Below are positions 1-6,714 of a stretch of 64,000 nucleotides of DNA, piece after piece. A program made the translations under genes and the position numbers. Origin of the DNA: Roseateles amylovorans (lineage in GTDB: Bacteria > Pseudomonadota > Gammaproteobacteria > Burkholderiales > Burkholderiaceae_C); assembly GCF_025398155.2 (NCBI RefSeq), contig NZ_CP104562.2, forward strand, positions 5,890,001 through 5,954,000, given 5' to 3'. The notes beneath the pieces are model-generated. The model searched no databases. It had not been told where the DNA came from and saw only the letters and a program-made list of their open reading frames with translations. The first letter of the stretch is position 1. Every line of letters begins with the position of its first letter.

Positions 1-1118
1 GCACCCATTTGCAGACCATCCTGGACAACCTGACGGCGGGCGTGATCGTGTTCGATGGCGATCGGCACATCGAGACGGTCAACCCCGGCGCGACGCGGAT
101 CCTGAAGCTGCCGCTGTCGGCCTATGTCGGGCGGGGCCTGGAGGAGGTGCCCGAGCTGACCGAGTTCGCACGGGCGATCTGGCACCGCTTCGAACTGCAA
201 ACGCCGGAAGCGGGTGAGCGCGACCACTGGCAGGATTCCTTTGAACTGCAGCTGGGCGAGCAGAGCACCCTGACGCTGCTGGTGCGCGGCGCGGCGCTGC
301 CGCTGGATGCCCGGCTGATGGTGTTCGACGACATCAGCGAGGTGGTCTCGGCGCAGCGCTCGGCCGCCTGGAGCGAAGTGGCAAGGCGCCTGGCCCATGA
401 GATCAAGAACCCGCTGACGCCGATCCAGCTGTCGGCGGAGCGACTTCAATTCAAGCTGGAATCGAAGCTCGAGGGCACCGACCAGGCGATGCTGGTGCGT
501 TCGGTGGGCACCATCGTCAACCAGGTGCAGGCAATGAAGCAGCTGGTCAACGAGTTCCGCGACTACGCCCGGCTGCCGGCGGCCAAGCTCGCGCCGCTCG
601 ATCTGAACGAGTTGGTGGCCGAAGTGCTGACGCTGTATGCGCCGGCGCAGGAGGCCGGGCAACTGGTGGCGGAGCTGGCCGCCGAGCCGCCGGCCATCCT
701 GGGCGATGCGCCGCAGCTGCGCCAGGTCATCCACAACCTGGTACAGAACGCCCTGGACGCGGTCAGCGACCTGCCTCAGGGTCGGGTCACGGTGCGGACC
801 CAGAAGGCCTTCAACGACAACGGCGAACTGCGGGCGGTGCGCCTGGTCATCACCGACAACGGACACGGTTTTGCGGAAAAGGTGCTGAACCGGGCCTTCG
901 AGCCCTATGTCACGACCAAGAGCAAAGGCACCGGCCTGGGCTTGGCCGTGGTGAAGAAAATTGCGGACGAACATGGTGCGCGCATTCGACTCATCAATCT
1001 TCATCCAGGTAGTGATACCGAACAGCCCGCGATAGGCGCGCAAGTTTCGTTATCATTTTCAAAACTCGCGACTGCACCGAGCCCTGCGCCAGCCGCGCCT
1101 CGGCCGCGTGAACAGTAG
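1..1118 (+). CDS. ntrY: NtrY-like nitrogen-regulation sensor histidine kinase, C-terminal part (5' end outside window)
   Basis: The frame is open from base 3, so the gene begins before the window; the TTG at 9 is internal. What remains is a PAS domain (about residues 1-95, opening LDNLTAGVIVFD), a HisKA dimerisation/phosphoacceptor helix with the H-box EVARRLAHEIKNPLTPIQLS, and a HATPase domain with N box (HNLVQNALDA), a G1-type DNGHGF and the G2 box GTGLGLAVVKKI. NPLTPIQLSAERL is typical of NtrY. The expected N-terminal membrane segments and HAMP domain are not in the window. It ends 6 bp before the response regulator, so the two form one transcription unit. The family autophosphorylates on His and passes phosphate to NtrX; nitrogen or redox sensing is family knowledge, not visible here. 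Confidence 0.9.
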   Translation, partial: THLQTILDNLTAGVIVFDGDRHIETVNPGATRILKLPLSAYVGRGLEEVPELTEFARAIWHRFELQTPEAGERDHWQDSFELQLGEQSTLTLLVRGAALPLDARLMVFDDISEVVSAQRSAAWSEVARRLAHEIKNPLTPIQLSAERLQFKLESKLEGTDQAMLVRSVGTIVNQVQAMKQLVNEFRDYARLPAAKLAPLDLNELVAEVLTLYAPAQEAGQLVAELAAEPPAILGDAPQLRQVIHNLVQNALDAVSDLPQGRVTVRTQKAFNDNGELRAVRLVITDNGHGFAEKVLNRAFEPYVTTKSKGTGLGLAVVKKIADEHGARIRLINLHPGSDTEQPAIGAQVSLSFSKLATAPSPAPAAPRPREQ

Positions 1119-1124
1119 GCATAC

Positions 1125-1844
1125 ATGGCAACCATTCTTGTTGTTGACGACGAACTGGGCATCCGTGCCCTGTTGTCTGAAATCCTTTCGGACGAAGGGC
1201 ATTCCATCGAACTGGCAGAGAACGCGCAGCAAGCGCGAGCCTGCCGCGAGCGGATGCGCCCGGACCTTGTGTTGCTGGACATCTGGATGCCCGATGTGGA
1301 CGGCGTGACCCTGCTCAAGGAGTGGGGCAGCACCGGCCAGCTGACGATGCCGGTGATCATGATGAGCGGTCACGGCACGATCGATACGGCGGTCGAGGCG
1401 ACCAAGTTCGGCGCGATGGCCTTCCTGGAAAAGCCGATCACCTTGCAGAAGCTGCTGCGCGCGGTGGAGCAGGCACTGGTCAAGGCCGCCCCACGGCCGG
1501 CGCCCCCGCCGCCGGTGACGGTGGGTCTGCCCAGCTACGCCCGGCCGGAAACCTTGCCGGTGATGACGGGCGTGGTGACGCTGTCGGGGCCGGGACTGGC
1601 GCCGGTGGCGCCGATCCCGCAGCACCAGGGCCTGGCGTCGGAGCAGGTGTTCGAGCTGGATCGACCGCTGCGCGAGGCGCGCGATGCGTTTGAGAAGAGC
1701 TACTTCGAGTTCCATCTGGCCAAGGAAAACGGCTCGATGACCCGGGTGGCCGAGAAGACGGGGCTGGAACGCACCCACCTGTACCGCAAGTTGAAACAAC
1801 TCGGCGTCGATCTTTCAAGAAACAAGCGCGGGGGCGGAATTTAG
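1125..1844 (+). CDS. NtrX-like response regulator: receiver plus Fis-type HTH, no AAA+ domain
   Basis: 239 aa. The receiver domain spans about residues 3-118 (acidic pair VVDDE, phosphoacceptor Asp in LVLLDIWMPDVDG, conserved Lys in FLEKPIT). A Pro/Ala/Val-rich linker follows (about 125-185), then a C-terminal Fis-type helix-turn-helix (TRVAEKTGLERTHLYRKLKQLG). Canonical NtrX has a roughly 240-residue sigma-54-activating AAA+ domain between these parts, with GAFTGA and Walker motifs; none is present and the frame is intact, so this is a short-form regulator, not a broken gene. It sits directly behind the NtrY-like kinase, its likely partner. By architecture it should bind DNA under phosphorylation control without activating sigma-54 itself. 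The gene ends 52 bp before tRNA-Phe. Confidence 0.85.
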   Translation: MATILVVDDELGIRALLSEILSDEGHSIELAENAQQARACRERMRPDLVLLDIWMPDVDGVTLLKEWGSTGQLTMPVIMMSGHGTIDTAVEATKFGAMAFLEKPITLQKLLRAVEQALVKAAPRPAPPPPVTVGLPSYARPETLPVMTGVVTLSGPGLAPVAPIPQHQGLASEQVFELDRPLREARDAFEKSYFEFHLAKENGSMTRVAEKTGLERTHLYRKLKQLGVDLSRNKRGGGI

Positions 1845-1896
1845 TGCTATAGTCGCGGTCTTCGTTGTTCAGCACTTCGCTGACACATCGAAGCAA

Positions 1897-1972
1897 GGCC
1901 AAGTAGCTCAGTTGGTAGAGCAGCGGATTGAAAATCCGCGTGTCGGTGGTTCGATTCCGCCCTTGGCCACCA
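1897..1972 (+). tRNA. tRNA-Phe (anticodon GAA)
   Basis: 76 nt with an encoded CCA end. Acceptor stem GGCCAAG (1897-1903) pairs with CTTGGCC (1962-1968). The D arm is GCTC-AGTTGGTA-GAGC, the anticodon stem GCGGA/TCCGC encloses loop TTGAAAA (anticodon GAA), and the T arm is GGTGG-TTCGATT-CCGCC. All stems pair perfectly. A terminator follows at 2007. tRNA genes are frequent integration sites, and accessory-looking genes start just downstream, but I found no repeat of the tRNA 3' end further on. Confidence 0.97.
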
Positions 1973-2297
1973 GAATTCACTAGGTGCATCGGTCACTTAG
2001 AGCGATAAAAGCCCAGCCAAGCGCTGGGCTTTTTCGTTGGTGACTTCGCTACGTCGCCCTCATGTAGCGTCCAGCGAAAAGCTTGCGTCAAGTAGATCGC
2101 CTCATTCGGTATTCGACGATCCGCACTCCCGGCAGCCGGGCTGCAGCGCCTGACTCGCGTAGAGGCGAAATCGACACCCAGCAAGGCGTCAAAGACTGGG
2201 TCGACCTACGCAACGCGCTGGTCCACCGCAAGGCTGCCGTAGCGAGTTCGCCGCCGCGCGGGCGCGATGGCGTGTCACTGCGCGGCACGCTTCCAGG
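1973..2297. other. Intergenic region after tRNA-Phe; possible decayed coding fragment
   Basis: About 325 bp between the tRNA and the end of hipA. It holds the terminator at 2007-2034 and no intact gene. In the plus frame at about 2158-2236 the translation contains a protein-like stretch (GVKDWVDLRNALVHRKAAVA) without a proper start, which could be a remnant of a longer gene. I cannot assign it to a family. No copy of the tRNA 3' end was found here. Confidence 0.4.
2007..2034 (+). terminator. Intrinsic terminator of the tRNA-Phe unit
   Basis: An 11-bp stem (AAAAGCCCAGC, 2007-2017, with GCTGGGCTTTT, 2023-2033) and 5-nt loop CAAGC, ending in a T run. It lies 34 bp after the tRNA CCA end. Confidence 0.85.
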
Positions 2298-3710
2298 TCA
2301 CAGAAACTCAGGCTTCAGCTTGGCCGCCTCGCCGGCGAGTTGGGTCAGACGGGCGGCCTGTCCCATCACGAAGTCGCGGAGTTGTCCCGCGAAGGCGCGC
2401 TCACCGTCGTCGACATAGTCGTCTGCCAGGGCCTGCGCCGGCGCGTGTTGCACGACCAGCTTCGCTAGCCGCGCGGCCTCGCGTTGGAGCAGCTTTCTGT
2501 CGATGCCGCATCGCTGCGCAAAGTCCGCCAGTTGGAATGCCCCCACCTCGTTCAGCGAGAAGGCGTCGCCCCAGGCCATCGCCAGCTCGTGGTCAATGTC
2601 CGGATACTGCAGCACACTGACCAGGTCGTACCAAGGCGCTGGGTCGAGACCCTCGCGTCGCACGAAGAAAGAAAAGTTCTTGCCATGGGCGTCGCTGTTG
2701 CCGATGAGGAACTGGAACAGGGCCCACCTGACCAGGGTCATGCTTGCCGCGGCCTTGTTCACAGTCTGTCCCACGCGCTCGAACAGCATTTCGAAGCTCA
2801 CGCCTTCCCGGATGTTGCGCACATGCTCACCGCCCCCGAGATTCCGCTCGTACTTGAAGCTTTCAGGCAGGTCTGAAGCCTGGCATGCGTCGATGATGTG
2901 CAGGCGCTGCACGGTGGGCTCGTTGGCGCCATGGTCGACACCCTGCCCGACACCCTGCACGACAACCCGGTCGAAGCGGCGCACGACGAGTACCGGCCGC
3001 GGCGTCCTATAGATGCTGACTTCCGCGACGGGCAGCGCCATTCGCCTGGCGAGGGCCATGCAGAAGTGTTCGTTGATGACCAGATGGGGCGTGACCAGCC
3101 GAGCAGGGTCGGGCTTGAGGATGTGCGTCGATGCCAAAGGCGGCTCGACCAGAAACACGCGCCCACCGTCGTCCAGCGGGCGGTCCAGGTAGACCATCAA
3201 CTTGTCCTGCACGCCCGCGATGGACATCCGGACCTTGCCATCCCAGACCGCGAACGGAATCTCGTCGCGCTCGGCGATTCGTCTGTCCAGTTCCTCGCGG
3301 CTCACTTCACGCGGCGGCTTGGCGGCGACGACGGGTGGCGCTTCGGCCGAGGGCCAAAACCGGAAGGCCCCGGTGGTCTCGGTCCCCAGCGCGCTGATGA
3401 GCGCATAGATGTTCGACTTGGAGACCCGGTAAGTCGTGGCGGTGATCTCAAGGGCTCGCCCTTCGGGCAGCAGGTTCTCCACGAAGCGTTTCACGGCGCC
3501 GGCGGCATAGCCACCGGCCGGGGGCTGGAAGGGCAGAGCGGGCGATAGCGGAAACGCTGCTGGCGTCGCGACCCAGTCCGCGTCGTAGTCCAGCGACCAC
3601 CGGTCGTTCATGGGCTCGTAGCCCAGCGTCGCCACCTTCTGGCCATCTGCCCAGAGGTTGAGCGCATGCGAACTCGGGGCGTCGATCCGTGTGCCGGTTG
3701 CTGAACTCAT
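2298..3710 (-). CDS. hipA: HipA-family serine/threonine kinase toxin
   Basis: 470 aa. It has the HipA architecture: N-terminal subdomain (couple_hipA, about 15-130) and a kinase-like core. Visible motifs are SIAGVQDKL at about 160-168 (the ATP-loop segment carrying the autophosphorylation Ser in E. coli HipA), STHILKPD, the catalytic loop NSDAHGKNFSFF near residue 340 and the metal-binding YDLVS segment near 361. E. coli HipA phosphorylates glutamyl-tRNA synthetase and induces persistence; other HipA kinases have other targets, so the substrate here is unknown. The start overlaps the end of the upstream hipB-like gene by 4 bp (ATGA), the usual antitoxin-toxin coupling. All key motifs are intact, so the toxin is probably active. 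It lies in the accessory-looking patch beside tRNA-Phe. Confidence 0.93.
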   Translation of the reverse strand: MSSATGTRIDAPSSHALNLWADGQKVATLGYEPMNDRWSLDYDADWVATPAAFPLSPALPFQPPAGGYAAGAVKRFVENLLPEGRALEITATTYRVSKSNIYALISALGTETTGAFRFWPSAEAPPVVAAKPPREVSREELDRRIAERDEIPFAVWDGKVRMSIAGVQDKLMVYLDRPLDDGGRVFLVEPPLASTHILKPDPARLVTPHLVINEHFCMALARRMALPVAEVSIYRTPRPVLVVRRFDRVVVQGVGQGVDHGANEPTVQRLHIIDACQASDLPESFKYERNLGGGEHVRNIREGVSFEMLFERVGQTVNKAAASMTLVRWALFQFLIGNSDAHGKNFSFFVRREGLDPAPWYDLVSVLQYPDIDHELAMAWGDAFSLNEVGAFQLADFAQRCGIDRKLLQREAARLAKLVVQHAPAQALADDYVDDGERAFAGQLRDFVMGQAARLTQLAGEAAKLKPEFL

Positions 3711-4006
3711 GACTTCTGCGGGCGCGCGACGGCGGGACGCGAGGCAGCTTGCATGCCGGGATGGTCCTTCGGGCCGAGCATGAGTGCGAGCCCGAGGCTG
3801 TCCAACACGGCCAGCAGCTTGTCCAGTCGAACGGCGCCTTTGCCGTTCTCGAGGCGAGAGAGCAGGTCGACGGAGACGCCACTCAATGAAGCGGCATCGT
3901 CAATTCGCAGCGACTGCTCACGTCGACGCGCGCGAATGGCCGGCCCAACAGCGGTGGCGTCGGTCACGCGCAAGAGGTTGGGTGGGGAGGCAGGGGTAGA
4001 AGTCAT
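3707..4006 (-). CDS. hipB: HipB-like antitoxin, XRE-family DNA-binding protein
   Basis: 99 aa from the ATG at 4006. An in-frame start at 4075 exists, but it would put operator-like repeats inside the coding region and gives a non-conserved N-terminus. Residues about 15-75 form an XRE/HTH domain (AIRARRREQSLRIDDAASLSGVSVDLLSRLENGKG), followed by a HipB-like LLAVLDSLGLALML segment. The tail is Ala/Pro/Arg-rich. In this family the antitoxin dimer binds operators upstream of its own gene and neutralises HipA in a repressing complex. It overlaps hipA by 4 bp. One copy of the AATTCCGAA motif covers the start codon and three more lie upstream, which suggests autoregulation. Confidence 0.85.
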   Translation of the reverse strand: MTSTPASPPNLLRVTDATAVGPAIRARRREQSLRIDDAASLSGVSVDLLSRLENGKGAVRLDKLLAVLDSLGLALMLGPKDHPGMQAASRPAVARPQKS

Positions 4007-4172
4007 TTCGGAATTCCCGGGATGATGGCCTTCTGTGACTGCCCAGATGGCCGATTTCTTGAATTCCGAAATCATGCCACATCCGCGTTTTTAGAAGCGT
4101 TCAATTCATTAAATTCCGAAGCTACACCCCTTTATCGCTGTTCACAATCAAGAAAATCTTAAATTCCGAAAT
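4004..4172. promoter_or_regulatory. Array of four AATTCCGAA sites upstream of hipBA (probable HipB operators)
   Basis: The 9-mer AATTCCGAA occurs on the plus strand at 4062-4070, 4112-4120 and 4162-4170, exactly 50 bp apart, and once on the minus strand at 4007-4015, where it covers the hipB start region. Flanks are partly conserved, with TTAAATTCCGAA in two copies. The stretch is visibly more AT-rich than its surroundings. Inference: these are operator sites of the adjacent XRE antitoxin, on one face of the helix about five turns apart. I saw no clear sigma-70 promoter. Confidence 0.7.
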
Positions 4173-4421
4173 AACTTACGGTCGTGCTTCACATCGGCGA
4201 GCGGGCTTCAACCTAGAGGCCGCGAGCACGACGTCCGGAGTTCATGCCGCCGCTTGCGACGCTCTGTTGGTCGCGACGCTGGCCATCCACCAAGCGATGC
4301 CCCCCCGATTCCTACCGGAGTGGGGGGCTTTTTGCTTGGTCTGTCTTCTCTTCTGGCGAGCTTCGTCCTGCTTGCTGGGCTCACCGCACCGGCGTTCCCG
4401 GCGGCGCGGCGAGTCACTTCA
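4007..4421. other. Non-coding region between hipBA and the unknown paralogue pair
   Basis: About 415 bp without a supportable gene. The left part holds the AATTCCGAA array. The right part holds a strong plus-strand hairpin with T run at 4289-4340. Short open frames here are unconvincing in composition. Confidence 0.6.
4289..4340 (+). terminator. Strong terminator-like hairpin on the plus strand with no gene in front
   Basis: A GCCCCCC / GGGGGGC stem with a loop of about 15 nt is followed directly by TTTTT. It is framed by an outer inverted repeat CCAAGC / GCTTGG. The T run is on the plus strand, whereas both neighbouring genes run on the minus strand. Either it ends an unannotated plus-strand RNA from the hipBA upstream region, or it is a remnant. 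The minus orientation lacks a T run. Confidence 0.5.
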
Positions 4422-5177
4422 TCAGCGAGGCGCCGGCAACACCATGGCCCAGTTGTGGCCCTGCCCGAGGGATCCGAAGGTCATGTCCAAGCGATCCGCC
4501 GCCTGGCGTCCCTCAGTGAAATGAATCTCGGGGTTTTTGGAAAACGGTTTTTTACCCACCGCCAACAGATCCGTCTTGCCGGGCCCCGTGCGCCCCAGGA
4601 CAAACAGTTCTCCGCAGGGCGCCGACAGCAGCATGCACTTTCCCACCGGCAGGTCGTCAATGCCACTTCGGATGATGGCGAGCCTCAGTGCGCTCACCTC
4701 TTTGTCAGGATACCCGTCGGGATCAGGTGTCCACTGAAGCCCCCCACTCGGGATCTCCTTGACACCTCGAGTCCAAAACGACGGCAGGTCGATGAGCTCC
4801 TTCGGACGCCCCAGCACATAGCGCAGCTTCGCGCCTCGCTCTTCCACCGCCTCTTTGAACAACTGCGGGAGCGAGCTGGAACTGGCGTCGAAGGAAGACG
4901 CCTGCTTGCCGCAGCGATCATGCGCTCGCCGAAAGGCCGCATCGAATGCCCGATCATCACCCGTGTTCAGAAACTCCATGGCGGCCATCAAGCCTTCGGC
5001 CAAGTCAACGCCTTTCTGATTCGCTTGAGGAATGAAACACCGCACGAGGCGATCGATAAGAGACGGATCAATGTGCCCCTCCACCTGCGACGCAGCCGCC
5101 AACGGCGAGGCGTTCGACAGGTCAGCAGCGTCGAAGGCGGCGGATGGCCGACCCAATTGAACGGAGTTGGGGAACAT
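4422..5177 (-). CDS. Protein of unknown function, paralogue A of a tandem pair
   Basis: 251 aa, family not recognised. It is clearly homologous along its length to the next gene upstream (5300-6052), by eye about 40% identical. Shared blocks are PQAN..GV.LAE.LMA..EFLN, FD.AF.RA, RGA.LR.V.G.P, the block GID.LPVGKCMLL, VLGRTGPG and a C-terminal WAMVLP. There is no signal peptide or membrane segment. The N-terminus (MFPNSVQLGRPSAAFDAAD) is polar and Ser/Ala/Gln-containing. The only strictly shared Cys is in VGKCMLL, and no known catalytic motif is apparent. The start is supported by AAGGAG on the minus strand about 10 bp upstream, inside a leader shared with the paralogue. The coding strand is chosen because conservation between the copies follows this frame. 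Confidence 0.7.
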   Translation of the reverse strand: MFPNSVQLGRPSAAFDAADLSNASPLAAASQVEGHIDPSLIDRLVRCFIPQANQKGVDLAEGLMAAMEFLNTGDDRAFDAAFRRAHDRCGKQASSFDASSSSLPQLFKEAVEERGAKLRYVLGRPKELIDLPSFWTRGVKEIPSGGLQWTPDPDGYPDKEVSALRLAIIRSGIDDLPVGKCMLLSAPCGELFVLGRTGPGKTDLLAVGKKPFSKNPEIHFTEGRQAADRLDMTFGSLGQGHNWAMVLPAPR

Positions 5178-5222
5178 TCGTGGCTCCTTCGCCTCGAAGG
5201 GCGATCGATGAGAGGCCCGACC
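5178..5222 (-). repeat. Duplicated leader, copy A (in front of paralogue A)
   Basis: The sequence just upstream of the start codon, including GGCTCCTTCGCC and AAGGGCGAT (plus-strand reading), recurs in front of the paralogue at 6053-6098 with few changes. It contains the ribosome-binding site AAGGAG on the minus strand. The duplication therefore included 5' regulatory sequence. Confidence 0.75.
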
Positions 5223-5299
5223 ATCAGGCCCCGTCGCCAGCTAGTGCGCCCCGCCAGCGGCCAGGTTCTACGCCATGCCCGGGTGCATCCGCCGCGTGA

Positions 5300-6052
5300 T
5301 CACTCCGAACTCGGCAGCACCATCGCCCATCTGGCGCCCCCCTCCTGAAAACTCAGTGCCGAGTCCACACAATGCGCTGCTTCGTAACCCCGGACAAGGC
5401 GAAGCTCTGGTCGCGCCCCGAGCGGCCGGTGACCCACCACCAGTTGATCCCACTCCCCGGGCCCGGTGCGTCCCAGCACCAACATCTTTTGCTTGGGCGG
5501 CGCGAGCAGCATGCACTTGCCGACCGGAAGCGCATCAATACCAGCGCGCAGAAACGTCTGATTGAAACGGGGAATCTCCCGGGGCGGCAGATCTTTGGGC
5601 GTGTCGCTCCATTGCCGTCGCGATCGCGGAAGGTCATCAAAGCCTCGAGTCAATAACGAGGGGCGGCCCTGCTGTTCTTCCGGCATTCCCACCACAAAAC
5701 GCAGCGCCGCGCCGCGATCCATCGCACGCTTGACCAGCTCGGGAATGGCGCATGAGTCATCTCCAAAGACGAGCTCCTGCTTGCCGCCTCTCGCTTTAGC
5801 CCGCGCAAACGCCAGATCAAATCCTTGTTCGATCCCATCATTCAGGAACTCCACCGTCGCCATCAGCGCCTCGGCCAGGGGAACGCCGTTCGCATTGGCC
5901 TGAGGCAGAAGCGTCTGCGACAAGTGATGGAGGCGGGCGAGATAGACATGGCCCACCACTTTCGACGATGCGGTCGACGCCTCCATGGCCTGATGGTCAG
6001 CCTCTCCAAGCAAAGGGGATGGCTGAGCAGCTTGAACTGGGTGGGGAAACAT
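5300..6052 (-). CDS. Protein of unknown function, paralogue B of a tandem pair
   Basis: 250 aa, homologous throughout to the gene at 4422-5177 and in the same orientation, 122 bp upstream of it. It begins MFPHPVQAAQPSP, like the partner. Shared blocks include PQAN.NGV.LAEALMATVEFLN, GIDALPVGKCMLL, VLGRTGPG and a terminal RWAMVLP. Differences cluster in residues about 15-45 and 125-165, as expected of an old duplication under selection for fold. No signal peptide, membrane segment or recognised catalytic motif is visible. AAGGAG lies on the minus strand just upstream of the ATG. Position beside a toxin-antitoxin pair and a tRNA suggests accessory cargo. A secreted effector or a defence component are guesses only. 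Confidence 0.7.
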   Translation of the reverse strand: MFPHPVQAAQPSPLLGEADHQAMEASTASSKVVGHVYLARLHHLSQTLLPQANANGVPLAEALMATVEFLNDGIEQGFDLAFARAKARGGKQELVFGDDSCAIPELVKRAMDRGAALRFVVGMPEEQQGRPSLLTRGFDDLPRSRRQWSDTPKDLPPREIPRFNQTFLRAGIDALPVGKCMLLAPPKQKMLVLGRTGPGEWDQLVVGHRPLGARPELRLVRGYEAAHCVDSALSFQEGGARWAMVLPSSE

Positions 6053-6098
6053 GGAGGCTCCTTCGCCGCAAGGGCGATGTGATCAAGCGGGCCTCAGG
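6053..6098 (-). repeat. Duplicated leader, copy B (in front of paralogue B)
   Basis: This is the counterpart of 5178-5222: GGCTCCTTCGCC, then AAGGGCGAT, then GGCCT in the same order and spacing. It supplies the AAGGAG ribosome-binding site of paralogue B. Confidence 0.75.
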
Positions 6099-6182
6099 TT
6101 CGGACCCGGAGCACGCTAGTGATCAGTGGGTACGGCAGAGTTCTTGACCCTGTCCCAACCCGCCGCCTCGGACACGGCCTGA

Positions 6183-6653
6183 TCAGCGCGTCACGATGTC
6201 CCGATGCATCGGCGCCAACAGCGCGAGCAAACGGTTCTGCGTCGTAAACGGGACGCCCTGGGCGTCCATCGCCGATTGGAGATCCTCGACCAGCGCATTG
6301 AAATGCGCCTTGGTGATCCCGAGCTTGGCGTGCGAGTTCTTCATGCTCTCGCCGTCGTATTGGCATGGCCCGCCGCTCAACTCACAGAACTGCTTGCGCA
6401 ACTGCTCCGTGAGGAACTTGGGATTGGTCTCCTGGAAGAGGTGCTTGATGCGGTCGTCCGCATACACCCGCTGGACCAGCTCCGCACTGATGCGCCGCAC
6501 GCCATCCTCGCCGCCGAGCGCGCGATAGAGGTCATCCTGAGCAGACACGGGCCCGGCAGACAGTCCCAATCCCAGCGCCAATGCAACCGCCAATGAAAGC
6601 GCCATCATCCGTCGCCGACCAAGGCGGCTCAAAGCAAGCGCAACGTGCGACAT
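6183..6653 (-). CDS. Group 1 truncated haemoglobin with N-terminal signal peptide
   Basis: 156 aa. Residues about 1-40 form a Sec signal peptide (basic n-region, long Ala/Leu core, cleavage near VSA-QDD). The rest is a 2/2 globin: LYRALGGEDGVRRISAELV opens helix B, and the haem-ligand His lies in the F-helix motif MKNSHAKLGIT. GGAGGT stands 6 bp before the ATG at 6653, which supports the full start including the signal. Family members bind O2 or NO and take part in NO detoxification or redox chemistry; most are cytoplasmic, so a predicted exported form is notable. It lies 61 bp downstream of the DUF3034-like gene and two genes after glyoxalase I, probably in one operon. Confidence 0.88.
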   Translation of the reverse strand: MSHVALALSRLGRRRMMALSLAVALALGLGLSAGPVSAQDDLYRALGGEDGVRRISAELVQRVYADDRIKHLFQETNPKFLTEQLRKQFCELSGGPCQYDGESMKNSHAKLGITKAHFNALVEDLQSAMDAQGVPFTTQNRLLALLAPMHRDIVTR

Positions 6654-6714
6654 GGCAGACCTCCGGTGCTCACTGCTTTGATTCCCTCAATGCCCCCCTG
6701 CACAGCAGCAGGGC

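Noticed and set aside
4208..4417. Small minus-strand frame of 69 codons between hipBA and the unknown paralogues
   Set aside because: It runs across the GC hairpin at 4289-4340, has no ribosome-binding site and is Arg/Ser/Pro-rich without any recognisable pattern.
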